DNA of 64,000 bases from Haematococcus lacustris (taxonomy: Eukaryota > Chlorophyta > Chlorophyceae > Chlamydomonadales > Haematococcaceae). Made by a program: the position numbers and the translations under genes. The notes under the pieces were generated by a model that did not search any database, was not told the origin of the DNA, and saw only the letters and a program-made list of their open reading frames with translations. This document shows, in pieces, positions 1 through 12,751 of this stretch. The stretch spans positions 599,666 to 663,665 of the forward strand of contig JASKMD010000016.1 in the NCBI GenBank assembly GCA_030144725.1, given 5' to 3'. Position 1 is the first letter of the stretch. The number at the start of each line of letters is the position of its first letter.

Positions 1-115
1 CACCACACCACACCACACCACACCACACCACACCACACCACACCACACCACACCACACCACACCACACCACACCACACCACACCACACCACACCACACCA
101 CACCACACCACACCA
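1..115. repeat. CACCA pentanucleotide array
   Basis: About 23 uninterrupted copies of CACCA run from the window edge, so the full array length is unknown. It is the first of several pentamer arrays here. No coding role is evident. Confidence 0.95.
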
Positions 116-344
116 TCTCTCCTGCTGGCTTCGCATCTGTCGCACCGGGTAGGTTGGTGGTTGGGGTCCGGGTCGGGTCAGCAGTGGTGTGACCTGGTGT
201 GGGTCACAAACTGCTCTGTGGCTGCTGCCACTCCCTCAGGTGCTGGCGTGCTGCTGCCCCCCTCTCACCCTCAGCCGCCCCCCCCGCCCCCCCCCCTCCA
301 GCCACCCCTCACACTCCGCCCCACCCCGCCTCACCCCCCCTGAC

Positions 345-1049
345 CCCGCAGCAGCAGGACAGCCTGCTGCTCACCACCGCACTGTCCCGCCTTGTCCGGC
401 TGCTGCGCCCGGCGCTGACCAGCTGCACGGCTGACGACCTGTCCCTGTGCCTCACTGGCATCGCTGACTTGCCGGGCCACGTGGGTCCTCTCCGCCCCCC
501 CTGGGCCTCCCTCCCGACCCCCACCCCCTCTGCTGCTGCTTTGCCCTCAAAGCAGCACCTGGGGGGTAGGGAGGAGCGGGAAAGGCGGCAGGCAAGCAGC
601 AGCTGGGGGGGTAACCAGGGCGTTGCAAGGGCGCTGCATGGCAGCAGCAGCGGCAGCACGCCCCGGGGGGCCGTGGCAGCAGCCCTGGCTCCCCTCATCA
701 TGCAGCAGCTGTTGGTCAGGGCACAGCAGTCAGTGGAGCAGCAGGAGCAGGCACAGCAGCGGGGAAGGGGGCTATGGCTGGGCGGGACAGAGGGAGGGAG
801 ACCGCAGGGAGGGGCAGGGGTGGGAGGGGGCGGGGAAGGGCCGGAGCAGGTTGTTGCAGTGGCCCGTGCCCACCTGGTGTCACTCAGCGCCCTGACAGAG
901 CTGGGGGCGGGGCCGCGTCTGCTCACGGTGAGGAGGTCTCAGCTTAACCCCGTCCCCGCCATAGCCTGCTCGCCTGCAGCGCTGTCCACCTACCTGCCTG
1001 CCAGTCCATCATCCTTCCATCATACTACCCGCATATGTTTACTGTCGTA

Positions 1050-1136
<87 letters not shown>

Positions 1137-4100
1137 GCCCCCTGCCTGCACCTGCCCACCTGCAGCCCTGTGGTTCCTTACTTATACTTCCGTACTGCCT
1201 GCCTGCCCCCCTGGCCCCCTGCCTGGCCCCCTGCAGCCTGGATACGTCCCCCTGGTGTGTGCCCTAACCCTGCCCGCCCTACCCACCGCCCAGCACCTGC
1301 CCCAGCATGGCCTGCGCTGTGGCGAGCATGTGCTGCTAGGCTGGGCGCTGGGCCGCCTGGGCCAGCGCCTGCCAGCCACATGGCTGATGGTGGGTTTGAT
1401 GCAATGCTCGGGGGTGGTGGTGTCACCAGCGGACTGTGATCAGGGCAGCTGGCAGGCACCAGGGTTAGGTGCGGTGGGTTGGGCATGACCAATAAGAGGT
1501 TGGAACGGTGGGGGGGTTAGGGGTGGGGTGGCAGGCAAAGGCATGGCCTGCGGCTACTCTCTTCCCTGAATGCACACCCACGGCGATAAGGGCAAAGGGG
1601 AAAGGGCAAGGGAAAAGGGAAAAGGGCAAGGGAAAAAGGTAAAGGGAAAAGGGCAAGGGAAAAGGGAAAAGGTTTTCTTTCTTTCCTTCTTTCAGGTGGT
1701 GGGGAGCTTTGGGTCAGGTTCAGAGTCAAGGTTAGGGTTAGGATTAAGATTTTACTTTCCCACTCAGCTTTCAATCGTGCTTTGGTGTGACCTCTGGGTC
1801 TCACTCTGCTCATGGTTTGTGCCGTGCGTGCATGCTGCCGCAGGCCTACGCTGCAGCCAGCACTCGCCTAGCCGCCTCCATGGCCCCCAGGGAGCTGGTC
1901 ATGTCGGTGCTGGCTTTGCGCATGCTGTGCAACCGCCTGCTACCCCACAGATTGTACCCCCACCGCCACCTACCCAGCCCCCAGCCCCCTGACCCCCCCC
2001 CCCCTGCCAGTGCAGCAGGCGGGCGGGCCGCTGCAGCGCAGCCTGGGGGTCACCCTGGCCTGTGTAGGTCCAGCATCAGCGGGGAGGCTGAGGCCAGGCA
2101 GGCAGCCAGGTGGGCAGGGCAGGAGGGGGAGGGCGCAGTGCTGGGCAGCGCTGAGGGTGGGGCGGAGTTGGCCCAGCAGGTGACCCGCTGGCTGCAGGCC
2201 CTGGCTGAGCAGGGGGCGCACCACACGGGGCTGAGCCCACGGCAGAGAGTGGCCGTGCTTGCACACCTGGCTGCTGCCGGCTGGAGGGCCCCTGACCCTC
2301 AGTGGCTGCTAGCAGTGCAGGTGAGGTTCGTCTCCCTCACCCTCGCCCTCACCCTCACAATCACACTCGCACTCACACTCACTCTCACCCTCTGTTCTAT
2401 GTCCCACACCTGGGCTGTCCGGCGCTGCCCCTCCTGCTTACTCGCAGGCACTGGTAGACAAACAGCTGTCACCTCCCCCTTGTGCCCGTGAGCAGCAGGC
2501 AGACCAGGCCCACAGCAGCAGCACCAACAGCGGCAGCGGCAGTGGTAGGAGCAGCAGCAGCAGCAGCAGGGGTGATGTGGAGTGGGGCCCCTCCCAGCTA
2601 GCCATGCTGCTCGGGGCGCTGGCGGGGGTCTGCAGGGGGCTGCCCAGTTCACCCCTCTCTCACCGCCTCAACCGCCTCAACCATGTCAACCAGTTTAACC
2701 GCAACTGGGAGGTGGGGACGCGACACAGCAGGGATGGGTTGGATGCTGTCAGCTGCACCAGCCCCTCCTTAGCTGCTGAGGTGGAGGAGGAGGAAGGCAG
2801 GGGGAGGGGGAGGGGGAGGGGCCCAGAGGCTGCCCCTGGCGTCACCCCGTCAACCCAGCAGCCGCCAGTGCCCCTCCACTGGTTGGTCAAAGTCACCAGA
2901 GCCTTCGTGGTGAGCTGCTGCTCCCGCCTGCTCCCTTCACCGCCTGCTGCTGCTGCTGCCCAATGGTGTCGCTTCTGCCGCCTGCTGCTGCTGCCGCTAT
3001 AGTCTCAGAAACAGCTCAAGGTGCCGGTGCAGCAGCCGGTGCAGCTTCATGTATGAGCCGGGTCAGGTCTGGGTCTGTTCTGGTAAAAGGCTAGCAAGGG
3101 CATGTCCCGAGGCTCCTCTCCTCCCTTGCTGCATGCCCGACATTGAGGGCGGTGGCTTCCTTCTTTCTTTGCTGCTCCCTGACCTCCTGCTCACCTGACC
3201 CATGGCGCCTCCACCTGACTGGCTACCTGCCTTCTCTCTTCCCTTGCAGCTGCATGGCCTGCTATCCAGCCTGAGGCTGCTGAGCCTGCCTGCACTTCCT
3301 CTGAGCTTCCCGACCTGCCCTGCACCTTCACAAGAGTAGCATAAGCATGGGCTGCCTGTTCCAGCCAGACTCAGCAAGGCTACTGCCTGCCCTCCCACCC
3401 TACCCCGGCTGTGGTATGTCACACAGGCCCTGCCCATCAAGCTCTGCCCCTGCTGCCGGCTGCAGGACCACCTGGCACCTGCACTCAGACCCCCCACACA
3501 CCTAACACACCAGGCTCAGCCCCAGAGTCCACCCCACACACAGTGGACACGCCCTGGCCCCTCCCCCACCCCCTCCTCCTCCATGCCCTCCCCTTCCCCC
3601 TCCCCCTCCTTCCCCTCCCCCTCCTTCCCCTCCTCCTCTCCCTCCCCTTCCCCTCCCTCCCCCTCCTCCACCCACACCCTCTTAGCCAGCCCACAGAGCG
3701 AACACCCAGCCGCTCATCTAGACAATGTGCAGCAGCCAATGACGCCAGCTACCCCCTCCCCAGCCCCCCCTGCACTGTCCCCCCCCCACCCCCCATCACA
3801 CCCCAACAGACCTAGACTGTCAGAACACCCTCCCCTCAGGCCGCCCACACCCTACCCAGACACTTTGCTCCCCCCCCCTTCAGCCGCCATACCCCCTACA
3901 TTCCCCACCCCTCCACAGCTGCCACCCCCCACACCTCAGCAGCACCCTGGACTGGACTGGGCACAAAGCTCTGAGGGGCAGGAGGCAGCCTTGGCCGTGG
4001 CCCGCCTGGTCGGGGCCCTGGCCGCCCTCACCACCCCCTACCCAGCCCCCAGCCCTCACCCCCCCCACACACACAGCCTGAACCCGAGGCAGGCACCAAG

Positions 4101-5013
4101 CCGGGCTTCACCTGCTGCTGCTGGCCATCAACCTGCTGGCGGGCCCCTGATGCGCACCCCACCCCCAGCACCCAGCCTGGAGCTGCTCAGTGAGCTGCAG
4201 GGTGGCTGGGGGGCCACAGGGCACCGGGCCCCAGCGGGTGGTGGGGCTCAGGAAGGCTGGGCGCGCGGGCCTGACCACCCACCCCCCAGGGAGATGCAGG
4301 CCAGTGGCAGCACCACCGCCACAACCACCACCACAGCAGCCACCACCGCCACAACCGCCACAACCAAATTCGCCACCAAATCCGCCACCAGCACCGCCAG
4401 ACAGCCCGCCACAACCACCACCATAGACACCACATCCGCCACCGTCACCACTGTCATCAGCACCAGCAGCGCCAGGCAGCAGCTGGAGGAGGTGGTGTGG
4501 GAGCTGGCAGAGCTGCTGGCCACGCCTGCTGGACTGCAGATGCTGGGGGGGCTGCGGCAGCGTCACCCTTACATGCAGGTCCAGGTGAGACCTAAGGGGG
4601 TCCGGATGACTGCAAGCCAGGGATGGGCCATGGGCTGACATGGTGCTGAGGGACAGGAGGGGCCTGGAGCCTTACAGCAAGGAGGCTTGCGTGAGTGGCG
4701 CTGCTAACCATTTGCCTGCCTGCCTGCCTGCCTGCCCCTTCTGCACTGCCTGCCTGCCTGCCTGCTCAAATGCCTGCCCTACCCCCCTTGGCTGCAGCTG
4801 CTGGCCGGGCTGACAGAGGTGCTGGTCCACCCTGGCCATCCAGGGCCCAGCCTGCCGCCCGCCCTGGTGTCTTCTCTGGAGGCAGGGCTGGCGCTGCAGC
4901 CTGGCGCCCTCTCCCCTGCCGCCTGGCAGCGCCTGCACCGCACTTACGCCCGGCTGGGACGCGGCCCAGGCCTTGCGCTGTCAGCAGCTGCGGCCGCACA
5001 CATGGAGGCGTGA
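345..5013 (+). CDS. Helical-repeat protein, OPR/FASTK-like style, 3' part (spliced)
   Basis: Exon-like blocks in one orientation are separated by GT-AG introns. Blocks lie near 352-480 (starts QQDSLLLTTALSRLVRLL), 640-927, 1290-1400 (LGWALGRLGQRLPATWL), 1832-1955 (PRELVMSVLALRMLCNRLL), 2010-2321 (WLQALAEQG, LAHLAAAGWRAP), 2452-2910, about 3950-4585 (VVWELAELLATPAGLQMLGG), and a last exon at 4798-5013 ending HMEA and TGA. The amphipathic LLxAL-rich helical units resemble organellar RNA-binding helical-repeat proteins (OPR, FASTK/RAP type) of green algae. That would suggest a chloroplast or mitochondrial RNA-processing role, but no RAP domain or strict OPR motif is confirmed. The 5' end is probably before the window or in low-complexity DNA near 160. 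Internal exon edges are approximate and some low-complexity blocks may be intron. Confidence 0.5.
1051..1134. repeat. TGCC tetranucleotide array
   Basis: About 20 copies of CTGC/TGCC lie in a likely intron of the helical-repeat gene. Shorter runs of the same unit occur near 4710-4770. Confidence 0.9.
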
Positions 5014-5654
5014 GGCTGCCGCTTGCTGGCACTGCCTTGGCACGGAGAGGGGACGGGGGAGAAGGGTGAGGGGCGGTGGTGTCTAGAGGTGTGGGGAGAG
5101 GGAGAGCTGCAGGGTGGCAGAGGACGAGTCGAGGAGGCATGAGGTGCTCTGACATCTACCAGCGGACGGCATAACACTAGACACAATTGATGAGGATGAG
5201 GACTAGACACAATTGATGAGGATGAAGACGAGGATGGCCCCTCGCCACTTTCAAAGCAAAGTATATGTACACAGGTGCACATGCGCACAACACAAAAGCA
5301 TTGCGACTCGGCCTACGGACTGGAGGATTGGTATGGGATGGTGAAGAGAAAGCCGGCTGAGCTGGCTAAGCTGTGGTGTAATCAGCGCAATGCTTGGCGC
5401 AGCGCGTGCTAGTATACAGCCGTGAAACTACCGGGGGTCGGCTCCCTGTCAGTTGCGGGGGCCCGACCTGGTAGGCATGGCTTGCTGCACCCGAACATCA
5501 TACATGTGTACAATGCACCAGTGGTACGACGAGCAAACGAACAGCTTGAGGTCTTGCGTGTGTTTGATGTTAGGTCAATTCAACTGTTTCTCATTCGGCA
5601 CTGAGCACTTTTATATTGCACCACATATTTTCCAGCTTACTTCCTTGACGCGGT
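5014..5654. other. Intergenic region, no gene recognised
   Basis: This is the gap between the stop of the helical-repeat gene and the start region of the next plus-strand gene. A block of about 24 bp containing CACAATTGATGAGGATGA is duplicated in tandem at about 5177-5227. Nothing else was recognised. Confidence 0.5.
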
Positions 5655-5795
5655 ATGCATTGCAATCGCTGCCTGCCCGTTCGGACTCGGACTAGCAGCG
5701 CCCTTCGCACACGCTGCTCGCCCGCCATGGTGCTCAAGTGGCCATTTGCTTTCGGTACCGCGGCACAGGCACCACTCGTACCTGAGTCTGCACCG

Positions 5796-8700
5796 ATGGT
5801 CGAACGCAGCGTCTTGCTCGACAGGGTCCGCGGAGCATTATGGGGTGAGTGCTACAAAAACATGAGGCTAGCCCTGCTTTGCCCACATAATGCCCGCTTG
5901 CTTTCCCCTCCGTGCCAGGCCTGTTAATCGCCGACTCACTCTCCATGCCAGTTCACTGGTACTACAACCCTGGTGAGTGAGGAGGCGGGTGCCAGCCGCT
6001 GCCATGGCCGGCTGGCGGGACCATGAAGTCCGTGAGCAACATCAGCAACATGAGCAGGGCTATGCGTGGCTAAGGCGGTGGTCTGTGGGCTACTCAGTCA
6101 CACTCATTAGGGCAACACAGCAGGCACCGCACTGCCCCTTTACGCCGCAAGCACTAAGCTGACATCAGAAAGCAGTGGCAGTATCAGCTTGAAAAAAATT
6201 GCAAGGCATTTGCCACGCAAACTTCTAGGCTGCCAATGACACCGTTGCAGATGACATTGTCCGGGACTTTGGTGGCATCACTAAGTACGAGGCGCCCAAG
6301 GTGGGGTCAGGGGCAGAGTCAGGGCCAAGATCAGGGTCAAGTAGGGAAGGCATGCGGATATGTGTGAGGAGAGCTGAGCATCACACCCAACACGACACCC
6401 AAGGCAGCCAGCTCCAGCAGCCCAGGCAGCCGAAGCAGCAGTTGGCTGCATGTCTGCAGCTGCCTTGGCCCTGCTTGGGCTGGGGGCAGCGGGTCAGGGG
6501 CAGCGGGTCAGGGGCAGCGGGTCAGGGGCAGCAGGTCAAGGGCAGCGGGTCAGGGGCAGCGGGTCAGGGGCAGCGGGTCAGGGGCAGCGGGTCAGGGGCA
6601 GCGGGTCAGGGGCATCAGCACCTCTCAGGCGCTCCACCGTGTGCTTACTTGCCTTGGCCCAGCCATGCTGAGGGGGGTGCTGCTGGCGTCAGACCCTGGT
6701 TGCTTGTGACCTCAGGCGCGCCACCCCTCCTCCATCATGAGCCTCAGCAACACCGGGGGTCATGGCCGGGGCGACCAGCGGGGCCGCATCATAGGTCAGT
6801 GCTCCCCTGACCCCTGACCCCTGGCCCCTGGCCCCTGACCCCTGACCCCTGACCCCTGACCCCTGGCCCCTGACCCCTGACCCCTGACCCCTGACCCCTG
6901 ACCCCTGACCCCTGACCCCTGGCCCCTGACCCCTGACCCCTGACCCCTGACCCCTGACCCCTGACCCCTGACCCCTGACCCCCGACCCCTGACCCCTGAC
7001 CCCTGATTTCTGACCCTGATGCTCTTCCCTCCCCTCCCCTCCTGCCTCCTGCACCTGGTGGTCACCGGCTCTGCAGGCGACGTCATCAACCACGGCAAGC
7101 ATGCCTTCTGGGGCCGCAGCAACGTGCACTACCACCAGGTGGGCACCAGGTGGCAGCAGCAGCAGGGCCGTGGCCCACCTGGCCAGAGCCACATGGTCAG
7201 AGGTAGCGGCAGCAGCAGCCGTGACAGCGTTAGCGACAGCAGCAGTGGCAGGAGTGGCGGTGGCAGGGGGGCGGGCAGCAGCAGTATCAGCAGCAGCAGG
7301 GATGGTGGGAGGGGCTGCATGCTTTGGTGTGGCAGTCTGTGCCCTGGTCAAACTGGGACCCTGCGCCGCTGTCCCACAGCCCAGCTGTCTCTGCTCCCTC
7401 CCAGCCAGTCTGCCCCGGGCCTGCTCTTCACCTCGGCATGCTAAGGCCACCCCACCCCACCCCAGCCGCTGCCTCCCTGCCCTGCCTTGGCTTACGCCCT
7501 CCTAGCTATCCTTGCCGGGGGGCTGGCCTCGCACGGCTGCTGCTGCTGCTGCTGCTGCTGCAGGGTATGGCTGCGGGTGAGAACACCCTGAACGCGCTGT
7601 GCATGCGCCTGGTCATGCGCACCATGGCGGCAGACAGGAGGTGAGGGGCACCCTGCCCCTGACCCTGCCCCTGCCCCTGCCCCTGCCCCTGCCCCTGCTG
7701 TAGCCCTTAATGGCCGTGCAGTCAATCCGGGCTGGAGGCAAGCAAGGCAGCCACCCACCCACTCACACACCCACCCACCCACCCACCCACCCACCCACCC
7801 ACCCACCAGCGCACCTCAGCCACCCAGGACTTGACCACCTCACCCTCAGTATGCCCCGCCATTGCCTAGTGGCTGCCAGGGGCCTCACTCTCACTCACAC
7901 TCAGCCTCACTCTCAGCCTCACACTCACTCTCACCCTCACTCCCACCCTCACTCTTACTCTACCCCACAGCACTGTCCCTCAGGCACGCTGCAATCACCC
8001 CCGGTTCTCACAGTTTTGCCTGCTGCCGCCTGCTGCTGCCTGCTGCCCCCTCCCTGCCCCCCCGGCTGCCCCCTGCCCCCGCCTTGTCCTGCGCTACAGC
8101 TACAGCCCCTCAAGCTTTCTGCAGCAGTACGTCAAGTTCATGACCACGCCTGGCAGGTGAGGGCCCTCTGCCATCACCCCACTGACACAGTGACGCTGGC
8201 ATGGCATGGCTGCTGATAAGACCAGACCAGACCAGTGCCTAATCAGACCCTCCCCCCACTGTCACCCTTTAACTCGCCCTGTGGCCTGTGCCCCTGAGCC
8301 AGCCTCACCTCACAAGCCTCCAGCTGCCTGCCCCTGCTGCTGCTGTAGCCTCAGCCTGCTGCTGCTGCTGCTGCTGCAAAGCCTCCTGCACTACCTGCAG
8401 CCCTTGCCCCCCTTGCTGACCCTGCACCCCACCGTGCATCATTAAGACAAAGCCCACTACCTCCTGCTCCTGCCGACCCTGCCCCCGTGCCTGCCCCCCT
8501 GCCCCTGGCCCCCCCTCCTGCCCTGCAGCCACAACGACACCTACGCGGAGTCCTTCCATCGCGACTTCTTCAGCAACTGGGCGCGGGGCGTGCCGCCTGA
8601 GCAGTGTGTGAAGGGCACTGAGGGGCACAACACGGCGCAGATCGGCGGCTTTGTGGTGAGACTGGGGGGAAGGGGGGAGAGGTAGGGGGAGAGGTAGGGG

Positions 8701-9451
8701 GAGAGGTAGGGGTAGCTGGGAGGCGAGAGATGGGGTGTTGTGTATGGGGCGTGAGGAATGTGGTTGGATGGCCTGCTGCCGCCTCCCCCGCGCTCCCCCC
8801 TCCTCCTCACCTCCACCCTTTGTTATTGCCTCCTCCCCCCCTCTCCCCCAGCCAGGCAGCAGGCCCTCTGGCTGGCCGTAGCCCCCCCCGGCCCCCCTTG
8901 CTGCCCCCCACGGCCCCCCCTTCCGCCCCCCCGCCCCCCCCTGCTGCCCCCCACGGCACCCCCCTTGCTGCCCCCCCCACCCCCCCCTGCCCTGCCTGCC
9001 GTGCAGATGCTGCCGCCAGTCATTCTAGGCGCTGTGCAGCAGGGTGCGGGCGCGGCCAAGCAGGCGGCCCTCACGCAGCTGGGCCTGACGCACGAGAGCC
9101 GCAAGCTGGCCGGCTATGCCGAGGTCTGGGGTGGGGGAGGGGGGAGGGGAGCCTGGGGGGTGGGGGAGCACCTGGTGGCCCTGGTTTAGACCTCAGGGGG
9201 AGTAGGGGGGCAGCAGCCCTGGTGTCCTGGCCATACCCACCTCCTGACCCCTTGACCCATGTTCCCCACCTCCCACCACCTGACCTGGTGTCCAGCTGCC
9301 CTGGTGTCCAGCTGTACGCGGAGCTGCTGCACTCCGTCACAGCGGGCGGCATGGAGCTGCGCCAGGCGGTCAAGGCGATTGCCACGCGGCAGCGCATCGA
9401 CCTGGACAAACTCATCGGCCCGGGCTATGATGACATCCGGGTGGTGCACGG
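5796..9451 (+). CDS. ADP-ribosylglycohydrolase-family protein, N-terminal half
   Basis: Enzymes of this fold usually remove ADP-ribose from proteins or related substrates using Asp-bound metal. Ten exons with GT-AG borders are readable: 5796-5844, 5919-5972, 6251-6300, 6716-6794, 7077-7138, 7564-7640, 8100-8156, 8529-8655, 9007-9123 and 9312-9451. Phases join cleanly (for example GALWG to LLIADSLSMPVHWYYNP, and PGS to HNDTYAESFHR). ADSLSMPVHWYY corresponds to the family's first metal/ligand loop. HNDTYAE and the following IGGFV, MLPPVILGA, LYAELLHSV and PGYDDIRVVHG blocks fit the large algal/protist ADPRH subfamily. In-frame upstream ATGs at 5727 and 5655 could add a leader. The last visible exon ends at a GTTAGT donor beside the hexamer array. 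The expected C-terminal half, with the second conserved Asp motif (GGDN-like), is not found in the window. Confidence 0.8.
6482..6615. repeat. 14-bp minisatellite, unit GGGGCAGCGGGTCA
   Basis: About nine copies with small variants (one reads caggtcaag) lie in an intron of the ADP-ribosylglycohydrolase-like gene. Confidence 0.9.
6798..7008. repeat. TGACCCC heptamer array
   Basis: About 30 copies of CCCCTGA with sparse GGCCCC variants sit in the intron between exons at 6716-6794 and 7077-7138. The unit differs by one C from the large CCCTGA hexamer array in a later intron of the same gene. Confidence 0.9.
7760..7807. repeat. CCCA tetranucleotide tract
   Basis: A short run of ACCC/CCCA lies in an intron of the same gene, followed near 7885-7960 by CACTCT-rich sequence. 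Confidence 0.85.
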
Positions 9452-9460
9452 GTTAGTGGC

Positions 9461-11147
9461 GACCCCTGACCCTGACCCTGACCCTGACCCTGGCCCTGGC
9501 CCTGACCCTGACCCTGACCCTGACCCTGACCCTGACCCTGACCCTGACCCTGACCCTGACCCTGACCCTGACCCTGACCCTGACCCTGACCCTGACCCTG
9601 ACCCTGACCCTGACCCTGACCCTGACCCTGACCCTGACCCTGACCCTGACCCTGACCCTGACCCTGACCCTGACCCTGACCCTGACCCTGACCCTGACCC
9701 TGACCCTGACCCTGACCCTGACCCTGACCCTGACCCTGACCCTGACCCTGACCCTGACCCTGACCCTGACCCTGACCCTGACCCTGACCCTGACCCTGAC
9801 CCTGACCCTGACCCTGACCCTGACCCTGACCCTGACCCTGACCCTGACCCTGACCCTGACCCTGACCCTGACCCTGGCCCTGACCCTGACCCTGACCCTG
9901 ACCCTGACCCTGACCCTGACCCTGACCCTGACCCTGACCCTGACCCTGACCCTGACCCTGACCCTGACCCTGACCCTGACCCTGACCCTGACCCTGACCC
10001 TGACCCTGACCCTGACCCTGACCCTGACCCTGACCCTGACCCTGACCCTGACCCTGACCCTGACCCTGACCCTGACCCTGACCCTGACCCTGACCCTGAC
10101 CCTGACCCTGACCCTGACCCTGACCCTGACCCTGACCCTGACCCTGACCCTGACCCTGACCCTGACCCTGACCCTGACCCTGACCCTGACCCTGACCCTG
10201 ACCCTGACCCTGACCCTGACCCTGACCCTGACCCTGACCCTGACCCTGACCCTGACCCTGACCCTGACCCTGACCCTGACCCTGACCCTGACCCTGACCC
10301 TGACCCTGACCCTGACCCTGACCCTGACCCTGACCCTGACCCTGACCCTGACCCTGACCCTGACCCTGACCCTGACCCTGACCCTGACCCTGACCCTGAC
10401 CCTGACCCTGACCCTGACCCTGACCCTGACCCTGACCCTGACCCTGACCCTGACCCTGACCCTGACCCTGACCCTGACCCTGACCCTGACCCTGACCCTG
10501 ACCCTGACCCTGACCCTGACCCTGACCCTGACCCTGACCCTGACCCTGACCCTGACCCTGACCCTGACCCTGACCCTGACCCTGACCCTGACCCTGACCC
10601 TGACCCTGACCCTGACCCTGACCCTGACCCTGACCCTGACCCTGACCCTGACCCTGACCTTGACCCTGACCCTGACCCTGACCCTGACCCTGACCCTGAC
10701 CCTGACCCTGACCCTGACCCTGACCCTGACCCTGACCCTGACCCTGACCCTGACCCTGACCCTGACCCTGACCCTGACCTTGACCCTGACCCTGACCTTG
10801 ACCCTGACCCTGACCCTGACCCTGACCCTGACCCTGACCCTGACCCTGACCCTGACCCTGACCCTGACCCTGACCCTGACCCTGACCCTGACCCTGACCC
10901 TGACCCTGACCCTGACCCTGACCCTGACCCTGACCCTGACCCTGACCCTGACCCTGACCCTGACCCTGACCCTGACCCTGACCCTGACCCTGACCCTGAC
11001 CCTGACCTTGACCCTGACCCTGACCCTGACCCTGACCCTGACCCTGACCCTGACCCTGACCCTGACCCTGACCTTGACCCTGACCCTGACCTTGACCCTG
11101 ACCCTGACCCTGACCCTGACCCTGACCCTGACCCTGACCCTGACCCT
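9461..11147. repeat. CCCTGA (GACCCT) hexamer array, at least 1.69 kb
   Basis: About 280 copies run without a phase break into the 500-N gap, so the true length is unknown. Most units are perfect. GGCCCT variants occur near 9493-9505 and 9876, and GACCTT variants near 10660, 10780, 10798, 11008, 11074 and 11092. It follows the donor of the last visible ADP-ribosylglycohydrolase exon and is most simply intronic. The Asp-Pro, Gly-Ser and Arg-Val ORFs through it are artefacts of the repeat. Confidence 0.97.
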
Positions 11148-11647
11148 NNNNNNNNNNNNNNNNNNNNNNNNNNNNNNNNNNNNNNNNNNNNNNNNNNNNN
11201 NNNNNNNNNNNNNNNNNNNNNNNNNNNNNNNNNNNNNNNNNNNNNNNNNNNNNNNNNNNNNNNNNNNNNNNNNNNNNNNNNNNNNNNNNNNNNNNNNNNN
11301 NNNNNNNNNNNNNNNNNNNNNNNNNNNNNNNNNNNNNNNNNNNNNNNNNNNNNNNNNNNNNNNNNNNNNNNNNNNNNNNNNNNNNNNNNNNNNNNNNNNN
11401 NNNNNNNNNNNNNNNNNNNNNNNNNNNNNNNNNNNNNNNNNNNNNNNNNNNNNNNNNNNNNNNNNNNNNNNNNNNNNNNNNNNNNNNNNNNNNNNNNNNN
11501 NNNNNNNNNNNNNNNNNNNNNNNNNNNNNNNNNNNNNNNNNNNNNNNNNNNNNNNNNNNNNNNNNNNNNNNNNNNNNNNNNNNNNNNNNNNNNNNNNNNN
11601 NNNNNNNNNNNNNNNNNNNNNNNNNNNNNNNNNNNNNNNNNNNNNNN
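11148..11647. other. Assembly gap of 500 N
   Basis: Exactly 500 N, the same length as the second gap, so this is probably a fixed-size placeholder. It separates the hexamer array from the 5'-truncated LINE and may hide the end of the ADP-ribosylglycohydrolase gene and the LINE 5' region. Confidence 0.98.
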
Positions 11648-12751
11648 GCCTGGACCTACCAGCAACCACACTGCAACAGCCCTGAGACAAGGCCCTGGGC
11701 ATCGCACACACGTCGACACAAACGCGTACCTCAGCGACCACAGACCGCTCACCGCCACACTCACCACTACCAGACTGGGCATAGATCTAGCAGCCACACA
11801 TCAACCCTTAAAACACAGCCACACCATTCTCACCACCCCAATCACCAACAAAGATAGGGAAGCATACCGGCTTGGAGTGCAACAACCCAGCTCAGGCGCT
11901 CCACAACTGCATGCACAACTGACAGCATACCTAGCTCCCATGTACACAGACGCTACCCACTTCCTGACCACACTAGACAAGGCCAACCCACAACAACCAC
12001 AACGCCTGACACTAGTGGCAGGCCTCCCGGCTAGAGAGGCTGTCGACACCGCAGCCGCCATGCTCACAACGCTCCTGGAAACCTGCAGGGGAACTGCCAT
12101 GCAGACATGCAACACCAAGACATTGACCAGAGGAGGCCAGCATTACCAACGCAGGAGCATGTGCAAGATCAGACAGGCACTAGGGAAAAAGCTCAAAACC
12201 ACCAGAGAACTCAGCCGGAAGGCTAGAATGTTATTCAAACAAAACAACGCCCACCCGTCTATCGACGACGTACTCCCAGAGACAGACACGATCAACGCGG
12301 AGGTAAGGGAGGCGGTGCAAGCACGCCAGGGCGACGGTACAACCGAAAATTACGTGCAAGCCGCGCTCGCCCAGCTGACCAACTCCTACCGCGACCAAAT
12401 CCACAAGCTAGATGACGACGACTCCGCACTTGCCATTGCACAGGCGCGTCTCAGAATGCAACACCTCATCTGCACCCAACCCAAAAAAGCCAACAAATAC
12501 ATACTGCGCCCCTCTCGCACCGACCACAAAGGACTGCAGGCACTAGCCGACCCCGATACCAAGAACATCTGCACCGCCCCGGCCGATCTCAACCGGATTA
12601 TCACCGCCGCCTATAGACAAAAGCTCAGGCCGCCGAATCCCAAAACAGGCCACTACACAAATACACAGACCAGAAATTACCCCTGGACCCGCCCCAAAGC
12701 CGCGGACCCCTTCACGTTGCACACCTGCCAAAATATACACTGGATGCACAC
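11648..12751 (+). CDS. LINE ORF segment 1: endonuclease end and linker
   Basis: The frame opens from the gap. YLSDHRPLTATL near 11730 matches the terminal SDHRP motif of APE-type LINE endonucleases. The roughly 340 residues after it are the linker before reverse transcriptase, rich in Thr, Gln and Lys. The native frame reaches IHWMHT at 12751, where the 1,225-bp DNA element begins; reading on into that element meets a stop at 12783. The catalytic N-terminal part of the endonuclease is not in the window. Confidence 0.85.

Noticed and set aside
1..115. Telomere or CRISPR-like array at the window edge
   Set aside because: The CACCA unit is a simple microsatellite without spacers and is not a known telomere unit.
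6301..7122. Ser/Gly/Gln/Arg ORFs in the minisatellites of the ADP-ribosylglycohydrolase-like gene
   Set aside because: These are 14-bp and 7-bp repeats in introns; flanking exons splice cleanly around them.
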